Shown piece after piece: positions 18,410 to 28,698 of a DNA stretch of 64,000 nt. The translations under genes were made by a program, and so were the position numbers. The first letter of the stretch is position 1. Each line of letters starts with the position of its first letter. The stretch comes from Laspinema sp963821735. GTDB taxonomy: Bacteria; Cyanobacteriota; Cyanobacteriia; Cyanobacteriales; Laspinemataceae. Below the pieces are notes generated by a model. It saw nothing but the letters and a program-made list of their open reading frames with translations. It was not told where the DNA came from and made no database searches. The stretch spans positions 558,001 through 622,000 of the forward strand of contig CAWGFK010000012.1 in assembly GCA_963821735.1 (NCBI GenBank), in the 5' to 3' direction.

Positions 18410-18860
18410 CGGGCCTTGTTGCTCTGAGCTGCATCAGCGCTCTTGCTGGTGCAGTTCACCCCCTTTAACAAACCGACTGCAGTCGGGAATTATGCTGAGG
18501 ACGTAAGGCTTCAGCAAATTTTTTGCATTTCTACCCCAAACCCCGGGGGAAAATTCAAGAAAACGGTGACAGTTGCTACCCCGAGGAAGTACAATCCAGT
18601 AACATCCGGTAACGGAAACCGGACGACTCGATTTACAAAAAGTTCGCCAAAAGTTCGCCAAAACTATAGGGTTCCTTCACATTAACTTCCAATTTTCACG
18701 ATAAAGTGAAAGACTGATTTGATAACTTCCTCCCTGAGTAAAAACAATTCTCATGATCGGGGGAAAGGCCAATCATCATCAGGGTGTTCTTCCGTACAGA
18801 CTCATGCGATCGCAGCAGAGTCCCCAAGCTTTAACTAGAGGTTGAGAGGAAAAATCAAAA
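18410..18860. other. Intergenic region with a hairpin after the sugar transferase
   Basis: A 451-base gap. About 20 bases past the sugar transferase stop is an inverted repeat CTGCATCAGC / GCTGGTGCAG (18430-18455, one G-T pair, 6-base loop). It has no T-run, so terminator status is weak. The rest has no accepted gene; small open frames on both strands lack start signals. GAGAGG lies before the gmd start. Confidence 0.45.
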
Positions 18861-20921
18861 ATGACGCAGCAACGTAAGCGGGCATTAATCACCGGCATCA
18901 CCGGCCAAGACGGTTCTTACTTAAGCGAATTATTACTAGAAAAAGGCTATGAAGTCCACGGGATTATCCGCCGGACTTCCACCTTTAATACCGACCGGAT
19001 CGACCATCTTTATGTGGACCCCCATAGTGAAGAAGCCCGATTATTTCTACATTATGGCGACTTGACCGATGGGGTCACTCTCCGCCGGATTCTCGAAGAA
19101 GTCCAACCTGTTGAAATTTACAACCTGGGCGCTCAATCCCATGTCCGCGTCAGCTTTGACTCCCCAGAATACACCGTGGATACCGTGGCAATGGGAACCC
19201 TGCGCCTGTTAGAAGCGATCCGCGACTACCAACATCGCACCGGGATCCAAGTCCGGTTTTATCAAGCGGGTTCCTCGGAAATGTTTGGCAAGGTCCTGGA
19301 AGTCCCCCAAAAGGAAACGACCCCGTTTTATCCCCGGAGTCCCTATTCCTGCGCCAAGGTTTACGCCCACTGGCAAACGGTCAATTATCGCGAATCTTAT
19401 GATTTATTTGCCTGTAATGGCATCCTGTTTAACCATGAATGCGTAATCGATAACACCCCCGTATTCATTCGTCAGGATGGATTAATTGACCTGGTACCCA
19501 TTGCGGAAATTGTCCCCCATCACACCGATGCAGGCCACAAAAATCGATATACCACGGACATTAGGGACGGCAACGGGTTGGAAGTCTGGGATGCCCAAGG
19601 GTGGGTGCAAGTGACTTGCATGACGGCCACTTGGAATGGGGCCACAGCACAACCCAATAAAACCGTACATCGGATTGCCGCAGAGGGTGCGGTTTATCAT
19701 GCCACCAGCGATCACGTTGTATTTGTGCAACAGGGCGAATCGGCAGTGGAAAAACCTGCCGGTGAGGTCAAAGTTGGGGATTCTTTGGCGTTGATTGACT
19801 TGCCGCAGTCGCCGGAACAACTGGACCTCACCGAAACTGAGGCATGGTTGCTTGGAGTCCTGGTTGCTGCCGCAGAAATTGACAACTCAAGTCAAGTAAC
19901 TTTGACAATTCCGGACAGCGCTGTAGGCGATCGCCTCGTCGCATCTTGGCGAAAAGTCTCCGGTGGAAATTGCGATCGCCTTGCCGCATCCCGTCTCCAG
20001 TTATCCGGCAACCCTGCCTACAGTGACTACTTGCGGTCCGAACTGTACAGCAAATCCCAAGACAAACGCATTCCCAAGCGGATTCTCAACGCAGGCGATC
20101 GGGAACGGTTAGCCTTTTTAGACGGATTTAAAGCCGTTTCTCCCCTGGCTGGAGACAGTTTCACCGTCCAAACTCCCTCCGCCCTCCTCGCCGCTGGACT
20201 CTACTGGATGTCCATCACCACCCTGCAACAACCCGCCTGGATTGCCACCGAATCCCAAGGCGACGGGTTCCAGTATCAAATTCACATCAACGCCACCCCA
20301 CCCCAAGGCACCAACCGCGCCCAAGTCGTCACCGCTGAACCCATCAACTATCAAGGATGGTTGTTTGATTTAGCAACCACTAGCGGGACCTTCCATGCCG
20401 GAGTCGGCCAGGGTTGGATCCATAACTCCCCCCGCCGAGGCGAAACCTTCGTCACCCGCAAAATTACCCGCGCCGTCGCCCGCATCGTCGCCGGAAAGCA
20501 GAAAAAACTTTTCCTCGGTAACCTGGATTCTAAGCGGGACTGGGGCTATGCCAAAGACTATGTTCGCGCCATGTGGTTGATGCTGCAACAAGACGAACCG
20601 GATGATTATGTCGTTGCCACCAATGAAACCCATACCATCCGCAAATTTTTGGATTTAGCCTTTAATTTCGTTAACCTGAATTGGGAGGATTATGTGGAAT
20701 TCGACCCCCGGTATCTGCGTCCTGCGGAAGTAGATTTATTAATTGGTGACCCCAGTAAAGCGAAGGAAAAATTAGGATGGGAACCGTCCATTACCTTTGA
20801 ACAATTGGTCGCCTTAATGGTGGATTCCGACCTCAAGGCGATCGGGGTAGAATCTCCCACAGGACAACCGATTATCGATCGCGCCTTCATCCGCCAAGAC
20901 AGTGGTCACATGGTGGACTAA
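18861..20921 (+). CDS. gmd: GDP-mannose 4,6-dehydratase interrupted by an in-frame intein
   Basis: This enzyme converts GDP-mannose to GDP-4-keto-6-deoxymannose, the first step to GDP-fucose. The 686-residue frame is about twice the usual length because residues 194-522 are an intein. The extein halves (193 + 164 residues = 357) match a normal Gmd. The N-extein has the NADP-binding GITGQDGSYL, YNLGAQSHV, the catalytic GSSEMFG and the YxxxK motif in SPYSCAKVYAH. The C-extein resumes at SPRRGETFVTRKI and contains LGNLDSKRDWGYAKDYV. The break falls inside NHE/SPRRGE, the substrate-binding block, so splicing must occur for activity. Followed by fcl with a terminator between. GAGAGG precedes ATG 18861. 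Confidence 0.95.
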   Translation: MTQQRKRALITGITGQDGSYLSELLLEKGYEVHGIIRRTSTFNTDRIDHLYVDPHSEEARLFLHYGDLTDGVTLRRILEEVQPVEIYNLGAQSHVRVSFDSPEYTVDTVAMGTLRLLEAIRDYQHRTGIQVRFYQAGSSEMFGKVLEVPQKETTPFYPRSPYSCAKVYAHWQTVNYRESYDLFACNGILFNHECVIDNTPVFIRQDGLIDLVPIAEIVPHHTDAGHKNRYTTDIRDGNGLEVWDAQGWVQVTCMTATWNGATAQPNKTVHRIAAEGAVYHATSDHVVFVQQGESAVEKPAGEVKVGDSLALIDLPQSPEQLDLTETEAWLLGVLVAAAEIDNSSQVTLTIPDSAVGDRLVASWRKVSGGNCDRLAASRLQLSGNPAYSDYLRSELYSKSQDKRIPKRILNAGDRERLAFLDGFKAVSPLAGDSFTVQTPSALLAAGLYWMSITTLQQPAWIATESQGDGFQYQIHINATPPQGTNRAQVVTAEPINYQGWLFDLATTSGTFHAGVGQGWIHNSPRRGETFVTRKITRAVARIVAGKQKKLFLGNLDSKRDWGYAKDYVRAMWLMLQQDEPDDYVVATNETHTIRKFLDLAFNFVNLNWEDYVEFDPRYLRPAEVDLLIGDPSKAKEKLGWEPSITFEQLVALMVDSDLKAIGVESPTGQPIIDRAFIRQDSGHMVD
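19440..20426 (+). other. Intein (329 residues) inside Gmd, with degenerate LAGLIDADG region
   Basis: It begins at Cys194 (codon 19440, CVIDNTPVFIRQDG) and ends His-Asn (GWIHN, codon ending 20426), followed by Ser523, the canonical +1 nucleophile. Block B is seen as YHATSDHVVFV with the TxxH signature; block F is LFDLATTSGTFHAG before the terminal HN. These are all residues needed for protein splicing. The centre has the spacing of a LAGLIDADG homing endonuclease, but its two motifs read LLGVLVAAAEID and FLDGFKAVSPLAG, so the catalytic acidic residue is apparently lost from each. Splicing is probably retained and homing probably lost. HIP1-type GCGATCGC sites inside the intein suggest long residence in this genome. 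Confidence 0.92.
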
Positions 20922-20938
20922 TTCATCACCAATCCAGT

Positions 20939-20976
20939 CCCCTCCCCGAGGCTCTTGGGGGAGGGGGCCTCTTTTT
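20939..20976 (+). terminator. Rho-independent terminator after gmd
   Basis: CCCCTCCCC (20939-20947) pairs perfectly with GGGGAGGGG (20958-20966), and five T's follow at 20972-20976. It lies 18 bases past the gmd stop and before fcl. Confidence 0.7.
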
Positions 20977-21037
20977 CAATCAAGATAAAGTGCGATCGCC
21001 GCCTCGTTCAAGTATTAAGTATCAGAGGTCAAGCTAA

Positions 21038-21982
21038 ATGGAATCATTAGACTTAAAAGACAAACGTATTCTCGTTACCGGAGGGGCCGGATTTTTAGGT
21101 CGGCAAGTCATCGACCAATTAACCCAAAATGGGGCCGATCGCGATAAAATCACCGTTCCGCGATCGCGTGATTCTGACCTGCGAATCATGGAAGTTTGTC
21201 AGCAGGTTGTCCAACAACAAGATATTATCATTCACCTCGCCGCCCATGTCGGTGGAATCGGCTTAAACCGAGAAAAACCCGCCGAACTCTTCTATGACAA
21301 CTTGATGATGGGGACACAACTGATTCATGCCGCCTATCAAGCAGGCGTACAGAAATTTGTCTGTGTCGGCACCATCTGCGCCTATCCCAAATTCACCCCC
21401 GTCCCCTTCAAAGAAGATGACCTCTGGAACGGCTATCCAGAAGAAACCAATGCGCCTTATGGGATTGCCAAAAAAGCCTTATTAGTCCAACTGCAATCCT
21501 ATCGGCAACAATATAATTTTAACGGCATTTATTTACTGCCGGTTAACTTATATGGACCCGAAGATAACTTCGACCCCAGCAGTTCTCACGTCATCCCAGC
21601 CTTAATTCGCAAAGTTCATGAAGCCCAAGAACGGGGAGATAAAGAATTAGTCGTCTGGGGAGATGGTACTCCTTCTCGGGAATTTCTCTATTCTACCGAT
21701 GCCGCCCGAGGGATTGTCATGGCAACCCAATCTTACCATAAATCGGACCCGGTTAATCTGGGAACGGGCTATGAAATTACCATTCGCGATTTAATTGAAC
21801 TGATTTGCGAATTGATGGGATTTGAGGGCAAATTGGTTTGGGATACCGACAAACCCAATGGTCAACCGCGCCGTTGTTTAGATACCGAACTGGCTAAAAA
21901 AGAGTTCGGATTTACGGCGGATGTTGGGTTTAAAGAAGGCTTGCAAAAAACCATCGCCTGGTATCGGGAAAACGCAGCTTAG
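21038..21982 (+). CDS. fcl: GDP-L-fucose synthase
   Basis: A bifunctional epimerase/reductase that turns GDP-4-keto-6-deoxymannose into GDP-L-fucose with NADPH. The 314-residue length is typical. The Rossmann motif GGAGFLG is at about residues 16-22, HLAAHVGGIG at about 68-77, the active-site Cys region GTICAYP at about 111-117 and the catalytic Tyr/Lys in APYGIAKK (about 143-150). LPVNLYGPEDNFDPSSSHVIPALIRK and GDGTPSREFLYSTDAA are the substrate-binding blocks. It directly follows gmd, giving the complete two-step pathway. No frame problems. No strong ribosome-binding site is seen before ATG 21038. Confidence 0.96.
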   Translation: MESLDLKDKRILVTGGAGFLGRQVIDQLTQNGADRDKITVPRSRDSDLRIMEVCQQVVQQQDIIIHLAAHVGGIGLNREKPAELFYDNLMMGTQLIHAAYQAGVQKFVCVGTICAYPKFTPVPFKEDDLWNGYPEETNAPYGIAKKALLVQLQSYRQQYNFNGIYLLPVNLYGPEDNFDPSSSHVIPALIRKVHEAQERGDKELVVWGDGTPSREFLYSTDAARGIVMATQSYHKSDPVNLGTGYEITIRDLIELICELMGFEGKLVWDTDKPNGQPRRCLDTELAKKEFGFTADVGFKEGLQKTIAWYRENAA

Positions 21983-22078
21983 GTAGCAAGTTTGGTGACT
22001 AGAAACGGCTAAGGACAGGGCAATTCCTTGTTTTTAGCCGAATTTTACACGACAATTTTATAAATTGACAATTCCCCA

Positions 22079-22657
22079 ATGTCTCTCGACCCTCAACTAG
22101 AGAAAGCCCAACTCAGACTCAAGTTACTCCAAAAGCGGAAAGCACTTTCTCCAGCAGAATGGCAGGAGAAAAGTCATCGCCTTTGTTGCCATTTAAAATC
22201 ATCCAATTTATATCAGCAATCCCTAACAATTTTAGCCTATATTAGTTTTCGCCAAGAACCGGATTTAAGTTCTTTATTCACGGATACCAATCATCAATGG
22301 GGACTGCCTCGTTGTGTTAACAAGCAGTTAGTTTGGCATCGCTACAGTATTGAGGATACGCTACAACCTGGGAAGTATGGAATTTTAGAACCGCTACCGG
22401 ATGCGCCAATCTTGACAGCGGAGGAAGTGGATTTAATTTTAGTGCCATCGGTGGGATGCGATCGCCAGGGGTATCGCCTCGGATATGGCGGTGGATTTTA
22501 CGATCGCCTGCTGTCCCTTCCCCAATGGCAGTCTAAACCCACCATAGGTATTTTATTCAATTTTGGCGATTTACTCCAACTCCCCATCGCCTCCTGGGAT
22601 AAACCCTTGCAGGCAGTTTGTACCGAAGTGGGGTTGAGAGAAATCCCATCGGAATGA
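22079..22657 (+). CDS. 5-formyltetrahydrofolate cyclo-ligase
   Basis: This 192-residue cytoplasmic enzyme makes 5,10-methenyl-THF from 5-formyl-THF with ATP. The N-terminal KLLQKRKALSPAEWQEKSHRL carries the conserved basic helix. YISFRQEPD and the C-terminal signature VPSVGCDRQGYRLGYGGGFYDRLL (about residues 122-145), which holds the ATP/Mg-binding D-x-x-G-x-R-x-G-x-G-x-G-x-Y-D pattern, identify it clearly. It lies between the fucose genes and the AAA array, 141 bases before the latter, and does not seem functionally tied to either. Confidence 0.92.
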   Translation: MSLDPQLEKAQLRLKLLQKRKALSPAEWQEKSHRLCCHLKSSNLYQQSLTILAYISFRQEPDLSSLFTDTNHQWGLPRCVNKQLVWHRYSIEDTLQPGKYGILEPLPDAPILTAEEVDLILVPSVGCDRQGYRLGYGGGFYDRLLSLPQWQSKPTIGILFNFGDLLQLPIASWDKPLQAVCTEVGLREIPSE

Positions 22658-22798
22658 GGGGGAGGGGACTGGAGAGAAAAACGCAGTTTTTTGGAAAAAT
22701 TTAAGGTTTTATTACAATTTGTTCCATCTGGACCAACAGGGATGTAGACTTTAGGCAGAATAAATTTTCTGACTCCCTACTCCCCATACCTCCCGCTT

Positions 22799-24910
22799 AT
22801 GGAACCCACAGAAAAAGCCCTGTCTTCCAACGCGAATCTCTTCTCGAATCGAGGAGAGAATGCGCTTGCGGCGATCGTTTTTACCGATGTCGAGTCCTTT
22901 ACAACCCAAATGGCAGCGGAGGAAAACCATACGCTCAACTTAATTGCCAGAGATTTCTCACAAATGCAACAAATTTGTGAGAAATTTGAAGGGCAGGTGC
23001 TTAAATCCTTGGGCGATGGGTTATTAATGTATTTTATCAGTGCCGAAAAAGCCGTGGCGAGTGCGATCGAAATTCAGCAGGAGATCGCCGCTGCTGCTGC
23101 CAACTTACCGGAACGAGATATCCTCCGTCATCGCATCGGCATTCATCTGGGGGATGTCTTCTTCAACGGTAGCGATGTGATGGGAAACGGGGTCAACATT
23201 GCAGCGCGCTTGCAAACCGTAGCCTCTGCCGGGGGAATTTGCATCTCCCAAACCGTTTACGATGTCGTTAAACACCGCCTACCGATGAGCGTCACTTATG
23301 TGGGATTGCGTTCTCTCAAAGGTATCGCCGAACCCATTCCCGTTTACCAGATCCAGCCGCCTCAAGTCGTCAAACCCACTCCACAAAATGTTTTTATTTC
23401 CTACCGCGCCCAAGAGCCAGATAGCAGTCTTGCCAAAGAATTTTACGATGCCTTAATGAGTGCTGGACATCAACCCTTTATGGCGAGTGAAAGTATTCGC
23501 CTTGGGGAAAATTGGCCGCAACGGATTGAAACTAAACTCCAACACTGTGATTATTTATTGCTGTTTCTCTCCGAACAATCCGCCACGAGTGAAATGGTCA
23601 CGGAAGAAGTGCGACGGGCGAAAGAATTGCAAGATGAACGGCCCAATGGTAAACCGATTATTTTACCGATTCGAGTTAATTTTACCTTAGATTCTTCCCT
23701 GAATTATAACCTGCGCGGATATCTCGACTGCATTCAGCAGCGCCATTGGCATTCCCCCGCAGATACGCCGAACTTACTGACGGAAGTGCTCCAACTGATT
23801 GCAGAAGGAGGAAAGCCGGAGGAAAGTGAAACAAGTGGCGAAATTCCTGTGGAGGTCGCAGGAGGCGATCGGCCCCCCTTACCTTATGCTGTCCCCGAAT
23901 TACCCGAGGGACAAGTTGATATTGCCTCAGTCTTTTATGTAGAACGTCCACCCATTGAAGACCGATGTTATGAAACCATAATTCAACCCGGAGCTTTAAT
24001 CCGAATCAAAGCCCCCCGGCAAATGGGAAAAACCTCCTTAATGGCTAGAATTCTCAACAAAGCCAGTAAGCAAGGATATCGCACCGTTCCCCTCAGTTTC
24101 CAACTGGCCAATCGCAAAACCTTTGCGGATTTAGATAACTTCTTAAAATGGTTTTGTGCCAGTGTGGGACGGCGACTGCGGTTAGCTAATCGTTTAAGTG
24201 AATATTGGGATGAAATTTTTGGCAGCAAAGATAATTGTACCGCTTATTTTGAAGAATATCTGCTAGAAAATCTTACCACCCCATTAGTTTTGGGATTGGA
24301 TGAAGTGGATTGCATCTTCCAATATCCGGAAATAGCTGCCGACTTTTTTGGATTATTGCGCGCATGGCATGAAGATGCCAAAAATCGGGAAGTTTGGAAA
24401 AATTTACGCTTAGTCGTCGTTCATTCCACCGAAGTTTATGTCCCGATGGATATCAATCAATCCCCTTTTAACGTGGGGTTACCCATCGAACTGCCCGAGT
24501 TTAAATCCGAGCAAATTTACGACTTAGCTCGATTGCATGGATTAGATTGGGATGCCACTAAAATTTCCAGATTAATGAAAATGGTGGGAGGTCATCCTTA
24601 TTTAGTCCGCTTGGCCCTTTATCATATTGCCAAACAGGATATCACCTTAGAAAACCTATTAGAAACTGCACCGACCGAGGCCGGACTTTACGGGGACCAT
24701 TTGCGACGACACCTCTGGAATTTAGAACAGCATCCCCAGTTAGCCGAGGCGACTGCACAGGTGGTGAGTGCAACCGAACCAATCCGGTTAGAGTCATCTC
24801 TCGGGTTTAAGTTACATAGTATGGGATTAGTCAAAATGCAGGGAAATGATGTCATCCCGCGATGTAATTTATATCGGGAGTATTTTAGCGATCGGTTAGG
24901 TTCATCATAA
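22799..24910 (+). CDS. Class III cyclase-TIR-AAA_35 fusion protein
   Basis: A 703-residue, probably cytoplasmic protein with three modules. Residues ~20-190 are a class III nucleotide cyclase; the metal-binding acids are D30 (IVFTDVES) and D73 (KSLGDG), with GNGVNIAARL later. Residues ~195-350 are a TIR domain starting NVFISYRA; SEMVTEEVRRA holds Glu residues where the NADase catalytic Glu is expected. Residues ~365-703 are an AAA_35 NTPase with Walker A APRQMGKTS (K411) and Walker B LGLDEVD (D501, E502), followed by a winged-helix-like C-terminus. Cyclases make cAMP or cGMP; bacterial TIR domains often cleave NAD+. The combination suggests a sensor-effector switch. It is the first gene of a same-strand series (next gap 82 bases). 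Confidence 0.88.
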   Translation: MEPTEKALSSNANLFSNRGENALAAIVFTDVESFTTQMAAEENHTLNLIARDFSQMQQICEKFEGQVLKSLGDGLLMYFISAEKAVASAIEIQQEIAAAAANLPERDILRHRIGIHLGDVFFNGSDVMGNGVNIAARLQTVASAGGICISQTVYDVVKHRLPMSVTYVGLRSLKGIAEPIPVYQIQPPQVVKPTPQNVFISYRAQEPDSSLAKEFYDALMSAGHQPFMASESIRLGENWPQRIETKLQHCDYLLLFLSEQSATSEMVTEEVRRAKELQDERPNGKPIILPIRVNFTLDSSLNYNLRGYLDCIQQRHWHSPADTPNLLTEVLQLIAEGGKPEESETSGEIPVEVAGGDRPPLPYAVPELPEGQVDIASVFYVERPPIEDRCYETIIQPGALIRIKAPRQMGKTSLMARILNKASKQGYRTVPLSFQLANRKTFADLDNFLKWFCASVGRRLRLANRLSEYWDEIFGSKDNCTAYFEEYLLENLTTPLVLGLDEVDCIFQYPEIAADFFGLLRAWHEDAKNREVWKNLRLVVVHSTEVYVPMDINQSPFNVGLPIELPEFKSEQIYDLARLHGLDWDATKISRLMKMVGGHPYLVRLALYHIAKQDITLENLLETAPTEAGLYGDHLRRHLWNLEQHPQLAEATAQVVSATEPIRLESSLGFKLHSMGLVKMQGNDVIPRCNLYREYFSDRLGSS

Positions 24911-24992
24911 ATCGTTTCTTTACTGACAGTATTGAAATAAGCCTAACAGTTTTAACCTCGCATCCAGGTTTGACATGAGGAGGAAATGATTA

Positions 24993-27900
24993 ATGGATAA
25001 TTACTGTTATCAAGTAGGAGGCTCTCTTCCCATTGATGCCCCGACTTACGTCAAGCGACAGGCAGATGAAGACCTTTATCATGCTTTAAAAAAGGGCGAG
25101 TTTTGCTATGTCTTCAATTCGCGACAAATGGGGAAATCCAGCTTACGAGTACAAACGATGGGGCGATTAGTGACAGATGGATTTGCTTGCGCGTCCATCG
25201 ATATTACGGCTATTGGATCGCAGAATGTCACGCCGGAACAATGGTATGCCGGAATTCTCCGCCATTTGGTGAGTAGCTTTAATTTAAAGATAAATTTGCG
25301 AAGTTGGTGGCGCGATCGCGAACTGTTGTCTCCGGTACAGCGGTTCAGCGAGTTTACGGAACAGGTTCTTTTGGTACAAATCCAGGAACCTATTGTGATT
25401 TTTATAGATGAAATTGATAGCATCCTCAGTCTTAATTTTAGCATTGATGATTTTTTTGCGGTAATTCGCTCTCATTACAATAAACGAGCGAACAATCCGA
25501 GTTACAACCGGCTGACCTTTGCGATGATTGGAGTGGCAACACCATCGGACTTGATTGCCGATAAAAGTCGCACCCCTTTTAATATTGGGCAAGCTATTCA
25601 ATTAAATGGATTTCAGATTAATGAGTCCTATCCATTGATGGCTGGATTTGCTGGAAAATTAGAGGGCATAAGAGATGTCATAGAAGCAATATTTTACTGG
25701 ACAAAAGGCCAGCCATTTTTGACTCAAAAAATTTGCAAAGAATTAGTTAAAAGTTTTGATAAAAATCAGCCGGGTTTGCCGATGGATGGAAAAACAGGAG
25801 TCCCTAATCCAATCAAAAGCTATAGGACCTGGGTAGATAGCTTTGTCCAGTCTCAAGTGATAGAAAACTGGGAAAGTTTTGATGAGCCAGAACATCTTAA
25901 AACAATCCGCGATCGGTTACTCCGAAATGAAAAACGTGCGGCTCGATTACTGGGTTTGTATCAACAAATTTTAGAAGGCAAAAAAGTAGCTGAAAATAAC
26001 CGGGATGAAATAGAACTACAACTTTCTGGACTGGTGGTGAAAAAAGCGGGTTTGTTACAACCTTACAACCCTATTTATGAAAATATTTTTAACGGAGATT
26101 GGATAAATCAAGAATTAAAAAAATTACGGCCTTATTCAGAACAAATTGACGCTTGGATTGCGTCCCAATTCCTCGATAGTTCTCGCCTGTTAAGAGGTCG
26201 GGCTTTACAAGATGCCTTAAACTGGGCGATTAATAAGAGTTTGAGCGATCGGGATTATCAGTTTTTAGCAGCCAGCCAAGAATTGGAAACCCGAGAAGTA
26301 CAAAGCGCCTTAGATGCCGAGCAAAAAGCTAGAAAGTTGGAAAATATAGAATCGGAAATCAAATTAGAGTCTGAAAAAACAGCCTTGAATGCACAAAAAA
26401 AAGCTCATCAAATTCTGGAGCAAGCTCATCAAAAAGCCAAAAATAAAATCCGGATTGGAACGGTTATTTTATCAGTGTCCTTGATTGGAGCAGCAGGAGC
26501 TTCTTTTGTAGCAGAGCAAGCCATACAAAAACAACGAGAAGCCCAAGCGGGCACTATTCTGGAACAAACAGGAGTTAATGCTTTAAGATATTGGGATGCC
26601 CCGGTTGTCACAGGACAAATTGATGCTTTAGTATTAGCGATGAAAAGTGGGCAAGATTTAAAAAGGCTAGTCAAGGATAAGCGCTCAATTTTAGATTATC
26701 CAGCAACCAGTCCGTTATTAGCACTCCAAACCATCCTAGATTATATCCACGAACGCACTCGCTTTATGGGTCATCAGGGAGGAGTTTGGGGTGTCGATTT
26801 TGCTCCTAATGGAAAATTGATTGCGACAGCGGGCAGGGACGATACCATCAGACTATGGGACTTATCCGGAGAGCAGATCTTGAAAATTGAGGCAAATCAT
26901 TCCGGAGTAATGAGCATCAGTTTTAGCCCAGATGGACAGTATTTAGCCACAACAGGTCACAATGGAATCGTGAAAGTTTGGAATCTGTCCGGAGAGAAAA
27001 TTGTTGAATTTGTTGGGCATGATTGACCTAGCTGTCTGGGTAAGATTCAGCCCAGATGGACAGCATTTGGTCACCACGGGAATCGATAGTACAGCGCGAT
27101 TATGGAACCTATCTGGACAACAAGTTGCTCTGTTTAAAGGACATACAGGAGGGGTTTGGGATGCCTATTTTAGCCCGGATGGACAACAGATCGCGACAAC
27201 AGGTAAAGATGGAATTGTTCGCTTGTGGGATTTATCAGGACGGGAACTCGCCTTATTAAAAGGACATATTGGATGGGTTCGTAGTGTCAGTTTTAACCCC
27301 GATGGAAAATCTCTAGCTACAGCCGGAGAAGATAATACGATAAGAATCTGGAATCTGTCTGGGGAACAAAAATATCTATTGCAGGCCAATCAAAACGGAG
27401 TGAGGGGTCTGAGTTTTAGTCCGGATGGTAAGCGTTTGGCAAGTGCTGGACTCGACGGTACAGTTAAACTTTGGGAGAAAAACTGGCGATATTGGTATCA
27501 AACTGTTCAACTAAGAGGACATCAAGGTTGGGTTTATCACGTAAAATTTAGCCCGAATGGACAGTATCTGGTCAGTGCATCGGAGGATGGAACGGCTAGA
27601 ATGTGGGATTTATTACCGAAACATTTCCGTGAATTTAAGACCAATCAAGCAGCTATTAAAAAAATTGAGTTTAGCTCTGATGGAAACTCAATTTTTACAT
27701 TAGGGTTGTCTGGCTCATTACAGATCAGAAACAACTTTGGTGATCTGATAGTTCAAATTGAGCGCCCTAATAAATTAAGTAGTGATCCCCCATCCCAGCC
27801 AAGCAGGATAAGCTTTGCTTCCCAAGCTCTAACCAGCTACAGTTTGAGTCCAGATGGTAAACAGATTGCAACCGGAATAGATGACGGAACTGTCCGATTG

Positions 27901-28656
27901 TGGAGTATAAATGGAGAACAATTGACAGGATTTTACGCATACACCGAAGCAGTTATGAGCGTCTATTTCAGTAGCGATGGACAGCACCTTGCCACCATTT
28001 CTAAAAACGGATCCGTAAACTTATGGACGCTCTCGGGAGAAAAACTCGCCTCTTTTAATTCCGCTCAAGCCAAGGTCACTCACGTAAAGTTTAGTCCCGA
28101 TGGACGGCGCATCGCTACAGCATCAGATGATGGAATGATTCGTTTATGGGATTTTTCCGGAAAACTCTTAGTGGAATTTCCAGCCCACGAAACTGTAATT
28201 GCGAGTTTGATTTTTAGTCCCACTCAAGATTATTTGGTTACAGTAGGTGAAGACAATCAGGTAAAAGTTTGGAATTTTGTTGGAAAAAAAATAACTTCAC
28301 TCCAAGGACATCAAGGCAGAGTCTGGGGCGTGATCGCCAGTCCCGATGGAGAGCGTCTGGCAACTGTAGGAGAAGATGGCACGGCTCGCCTCTGGGACTG
28401 GTCTGGACGGCAAATTGGACAATTTCAAATCTATCAAGGAGGTTACAATCAAGGTGTCTATGAAGGAATATTTATGAGTGCATCATTTAGTCCAGATGGA
28501 CAGTGGTTAGCGATTGGTGGAGAAGATAGTTTAGTCAGGATTTGGCGAATTGACAATTTGGAAGAACTCTTACAAAAAGGATGTCACTGGCTTGACAATT
28601 ATTTCCGAAGCAATCCAGAAGAAATGAAACCCTTAGAAGTCTGTCAACCTCAATAA
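24993..28656 (+). CDS. AAA_35 NTPase-TM-14xWD40 protein (frame break near 27022)
   Basis: The two frames join into ~1220 residues. Residues 1-390 are the AAA_35 module: opening VGGSLPIDAPTYV, Walker A NSRQMGKSS (K48), Walker B IVIFIDEIDS. A charged coiled coil (EQKARKLENIESEIKLESEK) and one transmembrane helix (IGTVILSVSLIGAAGASFV) follow, then 14 WD40 repeats, i.e. two seven-bladed propellers. The frame changes at about 27022-27027 within repeat 3 (EFVGHD to AVWVRFSPDG); one extra T could explain it. It is likely membrane-anchored with the ATPase in the cytoplasm. WD40 propellers probably sense partners or scaffold; AAA controls activation. ATG 24993 has GAGGAGG upstream. Operon with flanking paralogues is likely (gaps 82 and 42 bases). 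Confidence 0.87.
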
Positions 28657-28698
28657 AATAAATTATCCCGGGTTAAATTTTCACTCCTAAGATAAATT

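Noticed and set aside
27001..28656. A separate WD40-only gene starting near 27001
   Set aside because: It continues the repeat series of the preceding frame in mid-repeat; a frame break is the simpler explanation. The same holds for 30728-32581.
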